Shown here: piece by piece, positions 27,034-34,740 of the stretch | Layout of the letters: the number at the start of each line of letters is the position of its first letter | Position numbering within the stretch: the stretch's first letter is position 1 | Assembly: GCA_003220675.1 (NCBI GenBank) | Contig: QHTD01000057.1 | Location: 1-36,994 of the forward strand | Direction of reading: 5' to 3' | DNA length: 36,994 nucleotides | Source of the DNA: Candidatus Rokuibacteriota bacterium | Lineage (GTDB): Bacteria > Methylomirabilota > Methylomirabilia > Rokubacteriales > CSP1-6 | Program-made: the position numbers and the translations under genes | The notes under the pieces: model-generated | What the model saw: the letters and a program-made list of their open reading frames with translations, nothing else | What the model was told of the DNA's origin: nothing | Database searches by the model: none

Positions 27034-29672
27034 AGACGCTCTACGTCGTCGACGGTCACTCGCAGCTCTTCCGCGCCTACCACGCGGTCGGCTACCTCTC
27101 GACGTCCAAGGGGATCCCGACGCAGGCGGTGCTGATCCTGAGCACGATGCTCTGGAAGCTGATCCGCGAGGAGCAGCCCGACTACCTGGCGGTCGCCTGG
27201 GACCCCCCGGGGCCGACCTTCAGGGACGCGCTCTCCGCCGAATACAAGGCGACCCGCGCGGCGATGCCCGACGACCTCGTCCGCCAGCTCCCGTACGTCC
27301 GGCGCCTCTTCGAGGCGCTCCGGATCCCGGTGATCGAGGTCGCGGGCTTCGAGGCCGACGACGTCTTGGCCACGCTCGTCGAGCGCGCTCTCGCGCTGCC
27401 CGACCTCGAGATCGTGGTGGTCACCGGTGACAAGGACCTGCTCCAGCTCGTCGGCCCGCGCGTGCGCGTCCTCTCCGTCTCCGGCCGCACCGGCGAGCCC
27501 GTCCTCTACGACGAGGCGAAAGTGCGCGAGCGGTGGGGCGTCGAGCCCGGGCAGATCGCCGACGTGCTGGCGCTCATGGGTGACACGATCGACAACATCA
27601 AAGGGGTTCACGGCGTGGGCGAGAAGACGGCCGTGAAGCTCGTCGGCCAGTTCGGCTCGGTCGCGCGGCTCTACGAGCACCTCCCGCTGGTGGGCGGCAA
27701 GCTCCGCGAGACGCTCGCGGCCGGTCGCAAGGACGCGTTCCTCTCCCGCGAGCTGGCGACGCTCAACCGGGACGTGCCCCTCGGATTCGACCTCGAGACC
27801 TTCCGCCGTGTCGAGCCCGACTGGACGCGGCTCCGGGCTCTCTGGATGGAGCTCGAGTTCACGCGGCTCCTCAAGGACCTCCCGGCGCCCGTCGCCCTCG
27901 TGAGCGGAGCGCCGGGCACCGTCCTCTCGGATCGCGCCGCCGTCGTCGCGTGGGTTGCGTCCGTGCCCGCCGGCGAGCCGCTCGCTCTCGACTGGGCGGG
28001 CGAGGCTCGGCCCCCGGACCCGAGCCTCGCGGGTGTCGCCATCTTCCATCCGGCCGCCGGCGCCGCGCGGCTCGCGGCGTCCGACGCCGTCGCGCTCGGC
28101 GGCCGCGAAGTCCTGATTCACGACGCAAAGCCGGTGCTCGAGGCGTGGCTGGGGGAGGCCGCGACGTTGCCGCCGATCCAGGACAGCGCCGTGGCCGCGT
28201 ATCTCCTGAATCCTGCGCGCGCGAACTATCGCCTAGAGGATCTCTGCCTCGAGGCGTTCGGCGAGTGCCCGCCGCCGCTCCCCGAGGCGACGGCCGGAGG
28301 GGGGGAGGGCTCCTCTGCTCGGAACAACACTCGCCCGGAGCCCTCCCCCTCTCCGGCCGTCACGGGCGTGGACCTGGGCGGGATCCTCGCGGAACGCGCG
28401 AGGTGGGTGCATCGCTACTGGGCGCACGTGGCGGCGGAGCTTCGGGACAAGGAACTCTGGAGGATCTACGAGGAGATCGAGCGCCCGCTCGTGCCGGTGC
28501 TCGCGCGCATGGAGCGCCACGGCATCCGCGTCGATCCCGAGCGCCTCGGGGCGTTCGCGAAGGAGCTCGAGCGGAGCCTCGACAACCTCACGCGGGAGAT
28601 CTGGCAGCTGGCCGGCGAGGAGTTCACGATCGCGTCGCCGAAGCAGCTCGCCCACATCCTCTTCGAGAAGCTCGGGCTGCCCGCGCTCCGCCGCACGAAG
28701 ACAGGCTACTCGACCGACGCCGACGTCCTGACCGAGCTCGCGCTCGGCCACCCGCTGCCCGCGAAGGTCCTCGAGCACCGGATGCTGGCCAAGCTCAAGG
28801 GGACCTACGCCGATACGCTGCCGGCGCTCGTCAACCCGCGCACCGGCCGCATCCACACGACGTTCAACCAGCTCGTGGCGACGACCGGGCGGCTCTCCTC
28901 GCAGGACCCGAACCTCATGAACATCCCGATCCGGACCGAGCTGGGCCGGCGGATCCGCGCCGCGTTCATCCCGGCGCAGGGCTGGCGGTTCGTCGCCGCC
29001 GACTACTCCCAGATCGAGCTCCGCATCCTCGCGCATCTCTCGGGCGATCCGGCGATCATCGAGGCGTTCCGGCGTGGTGAGGACATCCACCGGCGCACGG
29101 CCTCGGAGGTGTTCCGGGTCGCGCCCGCGGAGGTGACGCCGCTCCAGCGGACGATCGCCAAGAGCGCCAACTTCGCGATCCTCTACGGCGTCTCGGCCTT
29201 CGGGCTCTCGCAGGCGACGAAGATCGACCAGAAGGAGGCGCAGCGCTACATCACCGACTACTTCGCGACCCACCCGCGGGTGCGCGCGTTCATCGACGCG
29301 ACGCTCGCGTTCGGCCGCGAGCACGGCTACGTGACCACGCTGCTCGGCCGCCGCCGCTACCTGCCCGACCTCAGGAGCGCGAACCCTGTGGCGCGCAACG
29401 CGGCCGAGCGCATGGCCATGAACGCACCGGTCCAGGGAACCGCCAGCGACATGATCAAGATCGCGATGGTGCGCACGCAGGAGGCCCTCGACGCGCGCGG
29501 GCTCCGCGCGCGGATGCTGCTGCAGGTCCACGACGAGCTCCTCTTCGAGGCGCCGCCCGAGGAGATCGCCGCGGTCGAGGCGCTCGCGCGGGAGATCATG
29601 GAGGCGGCGCTGCCGCTCCAGGTCCCGGTCGTCGTCGACGTGAAGGCGGGCCCGGACTGGGCGGAGGTATGA
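27030..29672 (+). CDS. polA: DNA polymerase I
   Basis: Pol I fills gaps and removes primers in repair and replication. From GTG 27030 (VKTLYVVDGHSQLFRAYHA), overlapping the upstream stop, it has 880 residues. The 5'-3' exonuclease domain is intact: VVTGDKDLLQLV and the helix-hairpin-helix GVHGVGEKTAVKLV. The 3'-5' exonuclease domain (about 290-490) looks inactive: the DTE motif is replaced by DWAGEA, although QDSAVAAYLLNP keeps one aspartate. Polymerase motifs are A, VAADYSQIELRILAHLSGD (about 655); B, RTIAKSANFAILYGVSAFGL (about 707), with Ala for the usual Gly after Phe; and C, QVHDE (832-836). Residues 420-444 are encoded by a large palindrome. Confidence 0.95.
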   Translation: MKTLYVVDGHSQLFRAYHAVGYLSTSKGIPTQAVLILSTMLWKLIREEQPDYLAVAWDPPGPTFRDALSAEYKATRAAMPDDLVRQLPYVRRLFEALRIPVIEVAGFEADDVLATLVERALALPDLEIVVVTGDKDLLQLVGPRVRVLSVSGRTGEPVLYDEAKVRERWGVEPGQIADVLALMGDTIDNIKGVHGVGEKTAVKLVGQFGSVARLYEHLPLVGGKLRETLAAGRKDAFLSRELATLNRDVPLGFDLETFRRVEPDWTRLRALWMELEFTRLLKDLPAPVALVSGAPGTVLSDRAAVVAWVASVPAGEPLALDWAGEARPPDPSLAGVAIFHPAAGAARLAASDAVALGGREVLIHDAKPVLEAWLGEAATLPPIQDSAVAAYLLNPARANYRLEDLCLEAFGECPPPLPEATAGGGEGSSARNNTRPEPSPSPAVTGVDLGGILAERARWVHRYWAHVAAELRDKELWRIYEEIERPLVPVLARMERHGIRVDPERLGAFAKELERSLDNLTREIWQLAGEEFTIASPKQLAHILFEKLGLPALRRTKTGYSTDADVLTELALGHPLPAKVLEHRMLAKLKGTYADTLPALVNPRTGRIHTTFNQLVATTGRLSSQDPNLMNIPIRTELGRRIRAAFIPAQGWRFVAADYSQIELRILAHLSGDPAIIEAFRRGEDIHRRTASEVFRVAPAEVTPLQRTIAKSANFAILYGVSAFGLSQATKIDQKEAQRYITDYFATHPRVRAFIDATLAFGREHGYVTTLLGRRRYLPDLRSANPVARNAAERMAMNAPVQGTASDMIKIAMVRTQEALDARGLRARMLLQVHDELLFEAPPEEIAAVEALAREIMEAALPLQVPVVVDVKAGPDWAEV
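28289..28361. repeat. 73-bp palindrome inserted in frame within polA
   Basis: The arms 28289-28313 and 28337-28361 are 25 bp each and pair throughout except for one G-T position. The 23-bp loop includes GCTCGGAACAACACTCGCC. The outer bases are GACGGCCGGAG and CTCCGGCCGTC. The element codes for a Gly/Ser/Pro-rich stretch (GGGEGSSARNNTRPEPSPS) in the linker region before the polymerase domain, where an insertion would be tolerated. Confidence 0.9.
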
Positions 29673-30307
29673 CCCGGAAGTTTCTGCTCGTGGGACTGAC
29701 CGGGGGCGTCGCGACCGGCAAATCCACCGTTGCCGAGGTCTTCCGTCGTCTCGGGTGCGTGATCATCGACGCCGACGTGCTCGCGCGCGAGGTGGTCGCG
29801 CCCGGCGAGCCCGCCCACGACGACATCGTCGCCGAGTTCGGGAGGGGGATCCTCCAGCGCGACGGGACGCTCGACCGGCCGAAGCTCGGCGTCATCGTCT
29901 TCGCCGTTCCCGAGAAGCGCAAGCGCCTCGAGGCGATCACCCACCCGCGGATCCGCGAGCGGCTCGCCAGGCGGCTCGAGGAGCTCGCCGGCCGCGGTTT
30001 CGCCGGCATCGTCGTCTTCGACGCGCCCTTGATCATCGAGAGCGGGAACGCCACGACCATGGACCGTCTCGTCGTGGTCGTCACCGACGAGGCGACGCAG
30101 GCCCGGCGCCTCACGGCGCGCGACGGGCTCGGCGCCGCGGAGGCCGAGCGGCGGATCGCGAGCCAGCTGCCGGTCGCGGAGAAGGCGAAGGTCGCGGACT
30201 ACGTCATCGACAACTCGGGCGACCGCGAGGCGACGATCCCCGAGGTGCGCCGGGTCCACCAGGCGCTCCTCGCCGACCTCAAGGCGCGGGGGCGTGCGAG
30301 CGACTAA
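29669..30307 (+). CDS. coaE: Dephospho-CoA kinase
   Basis: CoaE phosphorylates the 3'-hydroxyl of dephospho-CoA, the last step of coenzyme A synthesis. The 212-residue protein has the P-loop LTGGVATGKST (10-20), followed by VIIDADVLAREVV, the family's DAD motif. ITHPRIRERL and VVFDAPLIIESG carry the lid and substrate residues. ATG 29669 overlaps the polA stop (ATGA). Its 3' end overlaps rsmA by 14 bp. Confidence 0.95.
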   Translation: MTRKFLLVGLTGGVATGKSTVAEVFRRLGCVIIDADVLAREVVAPGEPAHDDIVAEFGRGILQRDGTLDRPKLGVIVFAVPEKRKRLEAITHPRIRERLARRLEELAGRGFAGIVVFDAPLIIESGNATTMDRLVVVVTDEATQARRLTARDGLGAAEAERRIASQLPVAEKAKVADYVIDNSGDREATIPEVRRVHQALLADLKARGRASD

Positions 30308-31079
30308 GCGGCGGGCGCTCGGCCAGCACTTCCTCCGCGACGCCGGGGTCGCCTGCGCGATCGTCGATCTCCTGGCGCCCACGACCCACGACCTCGTCCT
30401 CGAGATCGGCCCCGGCGCGGGCGCCCTCACCGGGGAGCTCGCCCGCCGCGCCGGACGCGTCGTCGCCCTCGAGATCGATCGCGGGCTCGTCGAGGGGCTG
30501 CGCGCCCGCGTCCCGTCGGTCGAGGTCATCGAGGCCGACGCGCGTGTGTGGGACTACGGCGCGCTCGCGCGCCCCCGGGACGGGCGCGTGCTCGTCGTCG
30601 GCAACCTGCCGTACAGCGTGGGGAAGCCGATCCTGGCCGCGCTGATCGCCGCCCGCACGGCGATCGACGAGATGGCGCTCATGCTCCAGCGCGAGGTCGC
30701 CGAGCGCGTGGCGGCGGCGCCGGGCGGCAAGACGTACGGGAGCCTGTCGATTCTGAGCCAGCTCTACTGCGACGCGCGCGTCGCGCTCCGTGTCCCGCCC
30801 AGCGCGTTCCGCCCGCCGCCCCAGGTGGAGTCGGCGGTCCTTCATCTGCGCGTCCGCCCCGCGCCGTGCGTGCCGCTGGCGGACGAGCGACGCTTCCACG
30901 CCGTCGTCCGCTCGGCGTTCGCGCAGCGGCGCAAGACGCTCGCGAACGCGCTGGCCGCGGGCCTCGGCCTCCCGCTCGAGGTCGTGAGAGCGACGGCCAG
31001 AACGGCGGGTGTGGACCCGGGCCGGCGGGCGGAGACCCTCACAATTCTTGAGTTCGCCGAGCTCGCTCGCCGGCTATGA
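30294..31079 (+). CDS. rsmA: 16S rRNA (adenine1518-N6/adenine1519-N6)-dimethyltransferase
   Basis: RsmA (KsgA) dimethylates two adjacent adenines near the 3' end of 16S rRNA during small-subunit maturation. The 261-residue protein has ALGQHFLRD (8-16), the SAM-binding EIGPGAGALTGEL (37-49), VVALEIDRGL and the catalytic NLPY (104-107). PSAFRPPPQVESAVL is the conserved late motif, and FAQRRKTLANAL lies in the C-terminal helical domain. The start is GTG 30294, inside the end of coaE. The stop overlaps the M23 peptidase ATG (ATGA). Confidence 0.95.
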   Translation: MRATKRRALGQHFLRDAGVACAIVDLLAPTTHDLVLEIGPGAGALTGELARRAGRVVALEIDRGLVEGLRARVPSVEVIEADARVWDYGALARPRDGRVLVVGNLPYSVGKPILAALIAARTAIDEMALMLQREVAERVAAAPGGKTYGSLSILSQLYCDARVALRVPPSAFRPPPQVESAVLHLRVRPAPCVPLADERRFHAVVRSAFAQRRKTLANALAAGLGLPLEVVRATARTAGVDPGRRAETLTILEFAELARRL

Positions 31080-32335
31080 TTGGGCCGATGCCGAAGCGTT
31101 CCGTCGTCGCCGCGGCGCTGCTCGCGGCGAGCCTGAGCTCGCTCGCCGCGGCGGCGCGCCTCTATCTCTGGCCGGGCGCGCAGGTACCGCTCCTGCTCCC
31201 GGCGCCCGCCGCGCCGCCTGCGACCGAGCCCAATCTCGCGTACCCGGTCACGACCCGAAGCGTCGAGGTCAGGCCCGGCGACACCCTGGTGCAGGCACTC
31301 GGGCGCGCGGGCGTGGGCGCGCGCGCGGCCGCCGAGCTCTCGACGCTTTTCACCCGGAACGGCGTGGAGCTCAAGAAGCTCCGGCCCGGCAACGCGCTCG
31401 AGGTCTCCTGGACCCATCGCGGCGAACCGATCGAGGTCCGCTACGCGCCGAGCGCCTGGGTGCGCTTCTCGGCCGTCCGCTGGGGCCGGAGCTGGGCGAT
31501 CACGCGTGCGGAGACGCGGCCCGACGTGCGCGTCGAGGCGGTGCGGGGCGAGGTGCGGCGCTCGCTCTTCGAGGCGATCGACGCGCTGGGCGAGTCCCCG
31601 CAGCTCGTCGTGGCGATGGTCGAGATCTTCGAGTCCGACTTCGACTTCACGGCCGACACGCGGGTCGGCGACCGCTTCCGACTGCTGGTCGAGAAGCGGT
31701 ACGCGGGCGAGGGCTTCGTGAACTACGGACGCATCCTCGTCGCCCAGTACGTGAGCGCCGGTCGCGTGCTCTCCGGCGTCGGCTGGGTACCGGAGCGCCC
31801 GGAGCGTGATGCGTTCTACGACCTCGACGGGCGCTCGCTCAAGAAGAGCTTCCTCAAGTCGCCACTCGAGTTCACGCGCATCACGTCCGGCTTCACCTAC
31901 GCGCGCCCGCACCCGATCCTGGGCGGCGTCCGGCCTCACCTCGCCATCGACTACGCGGCGCCGGTCGGCACGCCGGTGCGCGCCGTGGCCGACGGCGTCG
32001 TCACGGCGGCGGGCTGGGACGGCGGCAACGGCGTCTCGGTGACGATCCGCCACCGCTCGGGCTACGCCACGATGTACAACCACCTCTCGAAGATCGACGC
32101 GGGCGTGCGGCGTGGCGTGAGAGTCCGCCAGCGCCAGGTCATCGGCTACGTCGGCGCGACCGGGCTCGCCACCGGGCCGCACCTGGACTACCGGGTGTCG
32201 AAGCACGGACAGTTCGTGAACCCCCTGAGCGAGAGGTTCATCCCGGGCGAGCCGATCGGCGCCGCCCAGCGCGGGCGGTTCCTCGAGCGAGCCCACACGA
32301 TGATCCGCCAGCTCGAGGCGCAGGCACCCTTTTAG
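31076..32335 (+). CDS. M23 family metallopeptidase, probable periplasmic murein endopeptidase
   Basis: A signal peptide or anchor (PMPKRSVVAAALLAASLSSLAAAA) directs the protein outside the cytoplasm. A LysM/OapA-like segment (VEVRPGDTLVQALGRAGV) precedes the LytM domain. Zinc ligands are H288 and D292 in RPHLAIDYAAPVGTPV. The usual final HxH is HxD here: TGPHLDYRV (H369, D371). The protein resembles MepM-type enzymes that cut peptidoglycan crosslinks. ATG 31076 in an ATGA overlap is chosen; ATG 31088 is an alternative. The 3' end overlaps the convergent toxin gene by 4 bp. Confidence 0.9.
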   Translation: MIGPMPKRSVVAAALLAASLSSLAAAARLYLWPGAQVPLLLPAPAAPPATEPNLAYPVTTRSVEVRPGDTLVQALGRAGVGARAAAELSTLFTRNGVELKKLRPGNALEVSWTHRGEPIEVRYAPSAWVRFSAVRWGRSWAITRAETRPDVRVEAVRGEVRRSLFEAIDALGESPQLVVAMVEIFESDFDFTADTRVGDRFRLLVEKRYAGEGFVNYGRILVAQYVSAGRVLSGVGWVPERPERDAFYDLDGRSLKKSFLKSPLEFTRITSGFTYARPHPILGGVRPHLAIDYAAPVGTPVRAVADGVVTAAGWDGGNGVSVTIRHRSGYATMYNHLSKIDAGVRRGVRVRQRQVIGYVGATGLATGPHLDYRVSKHGQFVNPLSERFIPGEPIGAAQRGRFLERAHTMIRQLEAQAPF

Positions 32336-32658
32336 GGCTGCGCCCCCGCCAGGTCCAGCGCGAACCTCAGCGCGCGCTCGACCGCTGCGAGCTTCCCCGG
32401 GGGGAGGGGACCGATGGGCTGGGTCAGCGTGTGCTTGGGGATCGTCGTGAGCGTGTCGAGGTTGACGACGCAGGCTTTCGGCAAGCCCTCCTCGGGCCCC
32501 AGAGGGACCTCGGTGGGTATTCGCCGGACGCGCGTCGTGATCGGCGCCACGATCACGAGCTGGCGAACGGCATACGCCTCGTTACGCGAGAGAAGAACGA
32601 CCGGGCGGCGACCCGCGGGCGGAGGCAGATCGGCCCACCAGACTTCGCCCCGACGCAT
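32332..32658 (-). CDS. MazF/PemK-type toxin, likely endoribonuclease
   Basis: The protein of about 108 residues has the MazF fold signature: MRRGEVWWADLPPPAGRRPVVLLSRN, followed by VIVAPITTRVR and the late ACVVNLDTLTTIPKHTL. The arginine in GRRPVVLL and threonine in APITT correspond to the catalytic pair of MazF, which cuts mRNA at short motifs. ATG 32658 shares one base with the antitoxin stop; a GTG one codon earlier is possible. The pair is the only - strand content in the window and lies between two + strand genes, which suggests separate acquisition. Confidence 0.9.
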   Translation of the reverse strand: MRRGEVWWADLPPPAGRRPVVLLSRNEAYAVRQLVIVAPITTRVRRIPTEVPLGPEEGLPKACVVNLDTLTTIPKHTLTQPIGPLPPGKLAAVERALRFALDLAGAQP

Positions 32659-32915
32659 CACCAGTCGTCGCTGGAGAGGAGTCGCACGGCAGCGGCCTCG
32701 GCCGCCTTCACCTCACGGCGGCTCTCGGGCCGGCGGCGATAGCCCGCCTCGTACTCGCGCACGCGCGCGCTCTGCGCCTGCGCGTGGAGCCAGTGCCGGA
32801 GCGCATCCTGGACGACGGCGCTCCGGCTCCGTCGGCGTATCTTCCGTATCTTCTCGATCGTCTGATAGAGGTCGTCCGGAATACTGACCGCGACCTTTGT
32901 CGCGCCTCTTCCCAT
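32658..32915 (-). CDS. Ribbon-helix-helix (CopG/MazE-like) antitoxin
   Basis: The 85-residue protein starts MGRGATKVAVSIPDDLYQTI; the strand KVAVSIP followed by two helices (YQTIEKIRKI and RSAVVQDALRHWL) is the classic RHH DNA-binding fold. The charged C-terminal half (ARVREYEAGYRRRPESRREV) would wrap and block the toxin. AGGAGG precedes ATG 32915 at good spacing on the - strand. Translation is coupled to the toxin. A perfect palindrome 37 bp upstream is the likely operator for autoregulation. Confidence 0.9.
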   Translation of the reverse strand: MGRGATKVAVSIPDDLYQTIEKIRKIRRRSRSAVVQDALRHWLHAQAQSARVREYEAGYRRRPESRREVKAAEAAAVRLLSSDDW

Positions 32916-32951
32916 CGCGTCCTCCTGCGAGACACCTCTGGTATGCTCAGA

Positions 32952-32969
32952 GTATGACCCTGGTCATAC
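32952..32969. promoter_or_regulatory. Probable operator of the toxin-antitoxin operon
   Basis: GTATGACC and GGTCATAC form a perfect 8-bp inverted repeat around CT. It lies 36 bp from the antitoxin ATG, and a partial half-site (GGTATGC, 32940-32946) lies beside it. RHH antitoxins usually bind such sites to repress their own operon. The same site is about 110 bp upstream of RNase J on the other strand. Confidence 0.65.
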
Positions 32970-33081
32970 CAAAGAGCCAGCCCGGGACCAAGCGCGCGGC
33001 GGCCCGCCGGCGACTCCAGGAAAGTTCGAAACGGCGCAGGGTGGGTGGTACGATGAAGCCGCCGTAACGAAAGGAGTTTTC

Positions 33082-34740
33082 GTGGAGCCCTCGGTTCGCC
33101 TTATTCCCCTCGGCGGACTCGGCGAGATCGGCCTCAACATGATGCTCATCGAGTCCGGCGACGATCTGATCGCCATCGATTGCGGCCTCATGTTCCCTGA
33201 CGCCGACGAGATGCCCGGCATCGACTACGTGATCCCGGACTTCGCCTACGCGCTCGCCAAGCGCGACGGCTTTCGCGCGGTCTTCCTGACCCATGGCCAC
33301 GAGGACCACATCGGCGCGCTGCCGTATCTCCTCCGTGAGGCGCGCGTCCCCGTCTTCGGCACGCCGCTGACGCAGGCACTCGTCGCCGAGCGCCTGCGCG
33401 AGCACGGGCTCCACGAGGGCGCCGACCTCCGGACGATGCGACCGCGCGACCGTCACACGATCGGCCCGTTCACCGTCGAGGCGATCCGCGTGACGCACTC
33501 GATCGCGGACGGGATCGGCCTCGGGATCGAAACGCCGGTCGGCACGATCGTGCACACGGGCGACTTCAAGCTCGATCCGAGCCCCCTCGACGGCGAGTCA
33601 CCCGACTACCGGCGGTTCGCCGAGCTCGGCGCCGAGGGCGTGCTCGTGCTCTGCTCGGACTCCACCAACGTCGGCCGGCCGGGCCACACGCGCTCGGAGG
33701 TGGAGGTCGGGCGCGCGCTCACGGAGCGGTTCGAGCGCGCGACGGGGCGCATCATCGTCGCGACCTTCGCGTCGCACATCCACCGCCTCCAGCAGATCCT
33801 GACGCTCGGGGCGCAGCACGGGCGACGGGTCGCCCTCCTCGGTATGAGCATGCAGAAGAACGTCGCGATCGCCGCCGAGCTCCGCTACCTGCAAGTCCCG
33901 GACGACCTCCTCGTGCCGATCGAGGAGCTCTCGGCGCTCCCGCCCGCGCGCCAGGTGATCCTCTCGACGGGGAGCCAGGGCGAGCCCAACTCGGCGCTCG
34001 CGCTCATGGCCGCGGGCGAGCACAAGGCCGTGCAGGTGCAGCCGGGCGACCTCGTCATCATCTCGGCGCGCGTGATCCCGGGTAACGAGCGGACGGTCGG
34101 CCGCGCGGTCAACGCCCTCTACCGCTTGGGTGCCGAGGTCCTCTACGAGGACAACGCGTTCGTCCACGTCTCCGGCCACGCGAGCCAGGAGGATCTGAAG
34201 CTGATGCTGAATCTGACGCGTCCTCGATATTTCATTCCGGTGCACGGCGAGTACCGACACCTTCTCAGCCACGCGCGACTCGCCGAGTCGGTCGGCCTCG
34301 AGCCCGACCGGGTCTTCCTGATCGAAGACGGCACCGGCGTGGAGGTGACGAAGACGGCGGCGCACGTCGTGGGCCGCTTCCCGGCGGGCCGTGTCCTCGT
34401 GGACGGCAAGTCCGTCGGCGAGGTCGGCGCCGTCGTGCTGCGCGACCGCCAGCTCCTCGCCGAGGACGGCCTGATCGCGGTGTCGATCGCCATGAACCGC
34501 TCGGGCGCCGTCGTCGCCGGGCCCGAGATCGCATCGCGCGGCTTCGTCTACGTCAAGGAGAACGAGGCGCTGCTGGACGAGCTGAAGGCGGTGGTCCTCG
34601 CGGCGGTCGCCGAGGGCGACGCCGAGGCCGCGTTCGACCGCGCGGTCGTCGGGGCCCGCGTGCGCGCGGCGGTGCGGCACTTCGTCCACCAGCGGTTTCG
34701 CCGCAGGCCCGTGGTGCTCCCGATCATCCTGGAGGTCTGA
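33082..34740 (+). CDS. rnj: Ribonuclease J
   Basis: RNase J is a metallo-beta-lactamase/beta-CASP nuclease with 5'-3' exo- and endonuclease activity in RNA decay and maturation. The 552-residue protein has VRLIPLGGLGEIGLNM, the zinc motif LTHGHEDHIGALPYLL (H71, H73, D75, H76), IVHTGDFKLDPSP and the beta-CASP parts LCSDSTNVG, ATFASHIHRLQQI, STGSQGEPNSAL and VHVSGHASQEDL. FIPVHGEYRHLL is the closing ligand motif. GTG 33082 has a strong AAAGGAG ribosome site. TACGAT at 33049-33054 may be its -10 box. The start of ftsK shares one base with its stop. Confidence 0.95.
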   Translation: MEPSVRLIPLGGLGEIGLNMMLIESGDDLIAIDCGLMFPDADEMPGIDYVIPDFAYALAKRDGFRAVFLTHGHEDHIGALPYLLREARVPVFGTPLTQALVAERLREHGLHEGADLRTMRPRDRHTIGPFTVEAIRVTHSIADGIGLGIETPVGTIVHTGDFKLDPSPLDGESPDYRRFAELGAEGVLVLCSDSTNVGRPGHTRSEVEVGRALTERFERATGRIIVATFASHIHRLQQILTLGAQHGRRVALLGMSMQKNVAIAAELRYLQVPDDLLVPIEELSALPPARQVILSTGSQGEPNSALALMAAGEHKAVQVQPGDLVIISARVIPGNERTVGRAVNALYRLGAEVLYEDNAFVHVSGHASQEDLKLMLNLTRPRYFIPVHGEYRHLLSHARLAESVGLEPDRVFLIEDGTGVEVTKTAAHVVGRFPAGRVLVDGKSVGEVGAVVLRDRQLLAEDGLIAVSIAMNRSGAVVAGPEIASRGFVYVKENEALLDELKAVVLAAVAEGDAEAAFDRAVVGARVRAAVRHFVHQRFRRRPVVLPIILEV

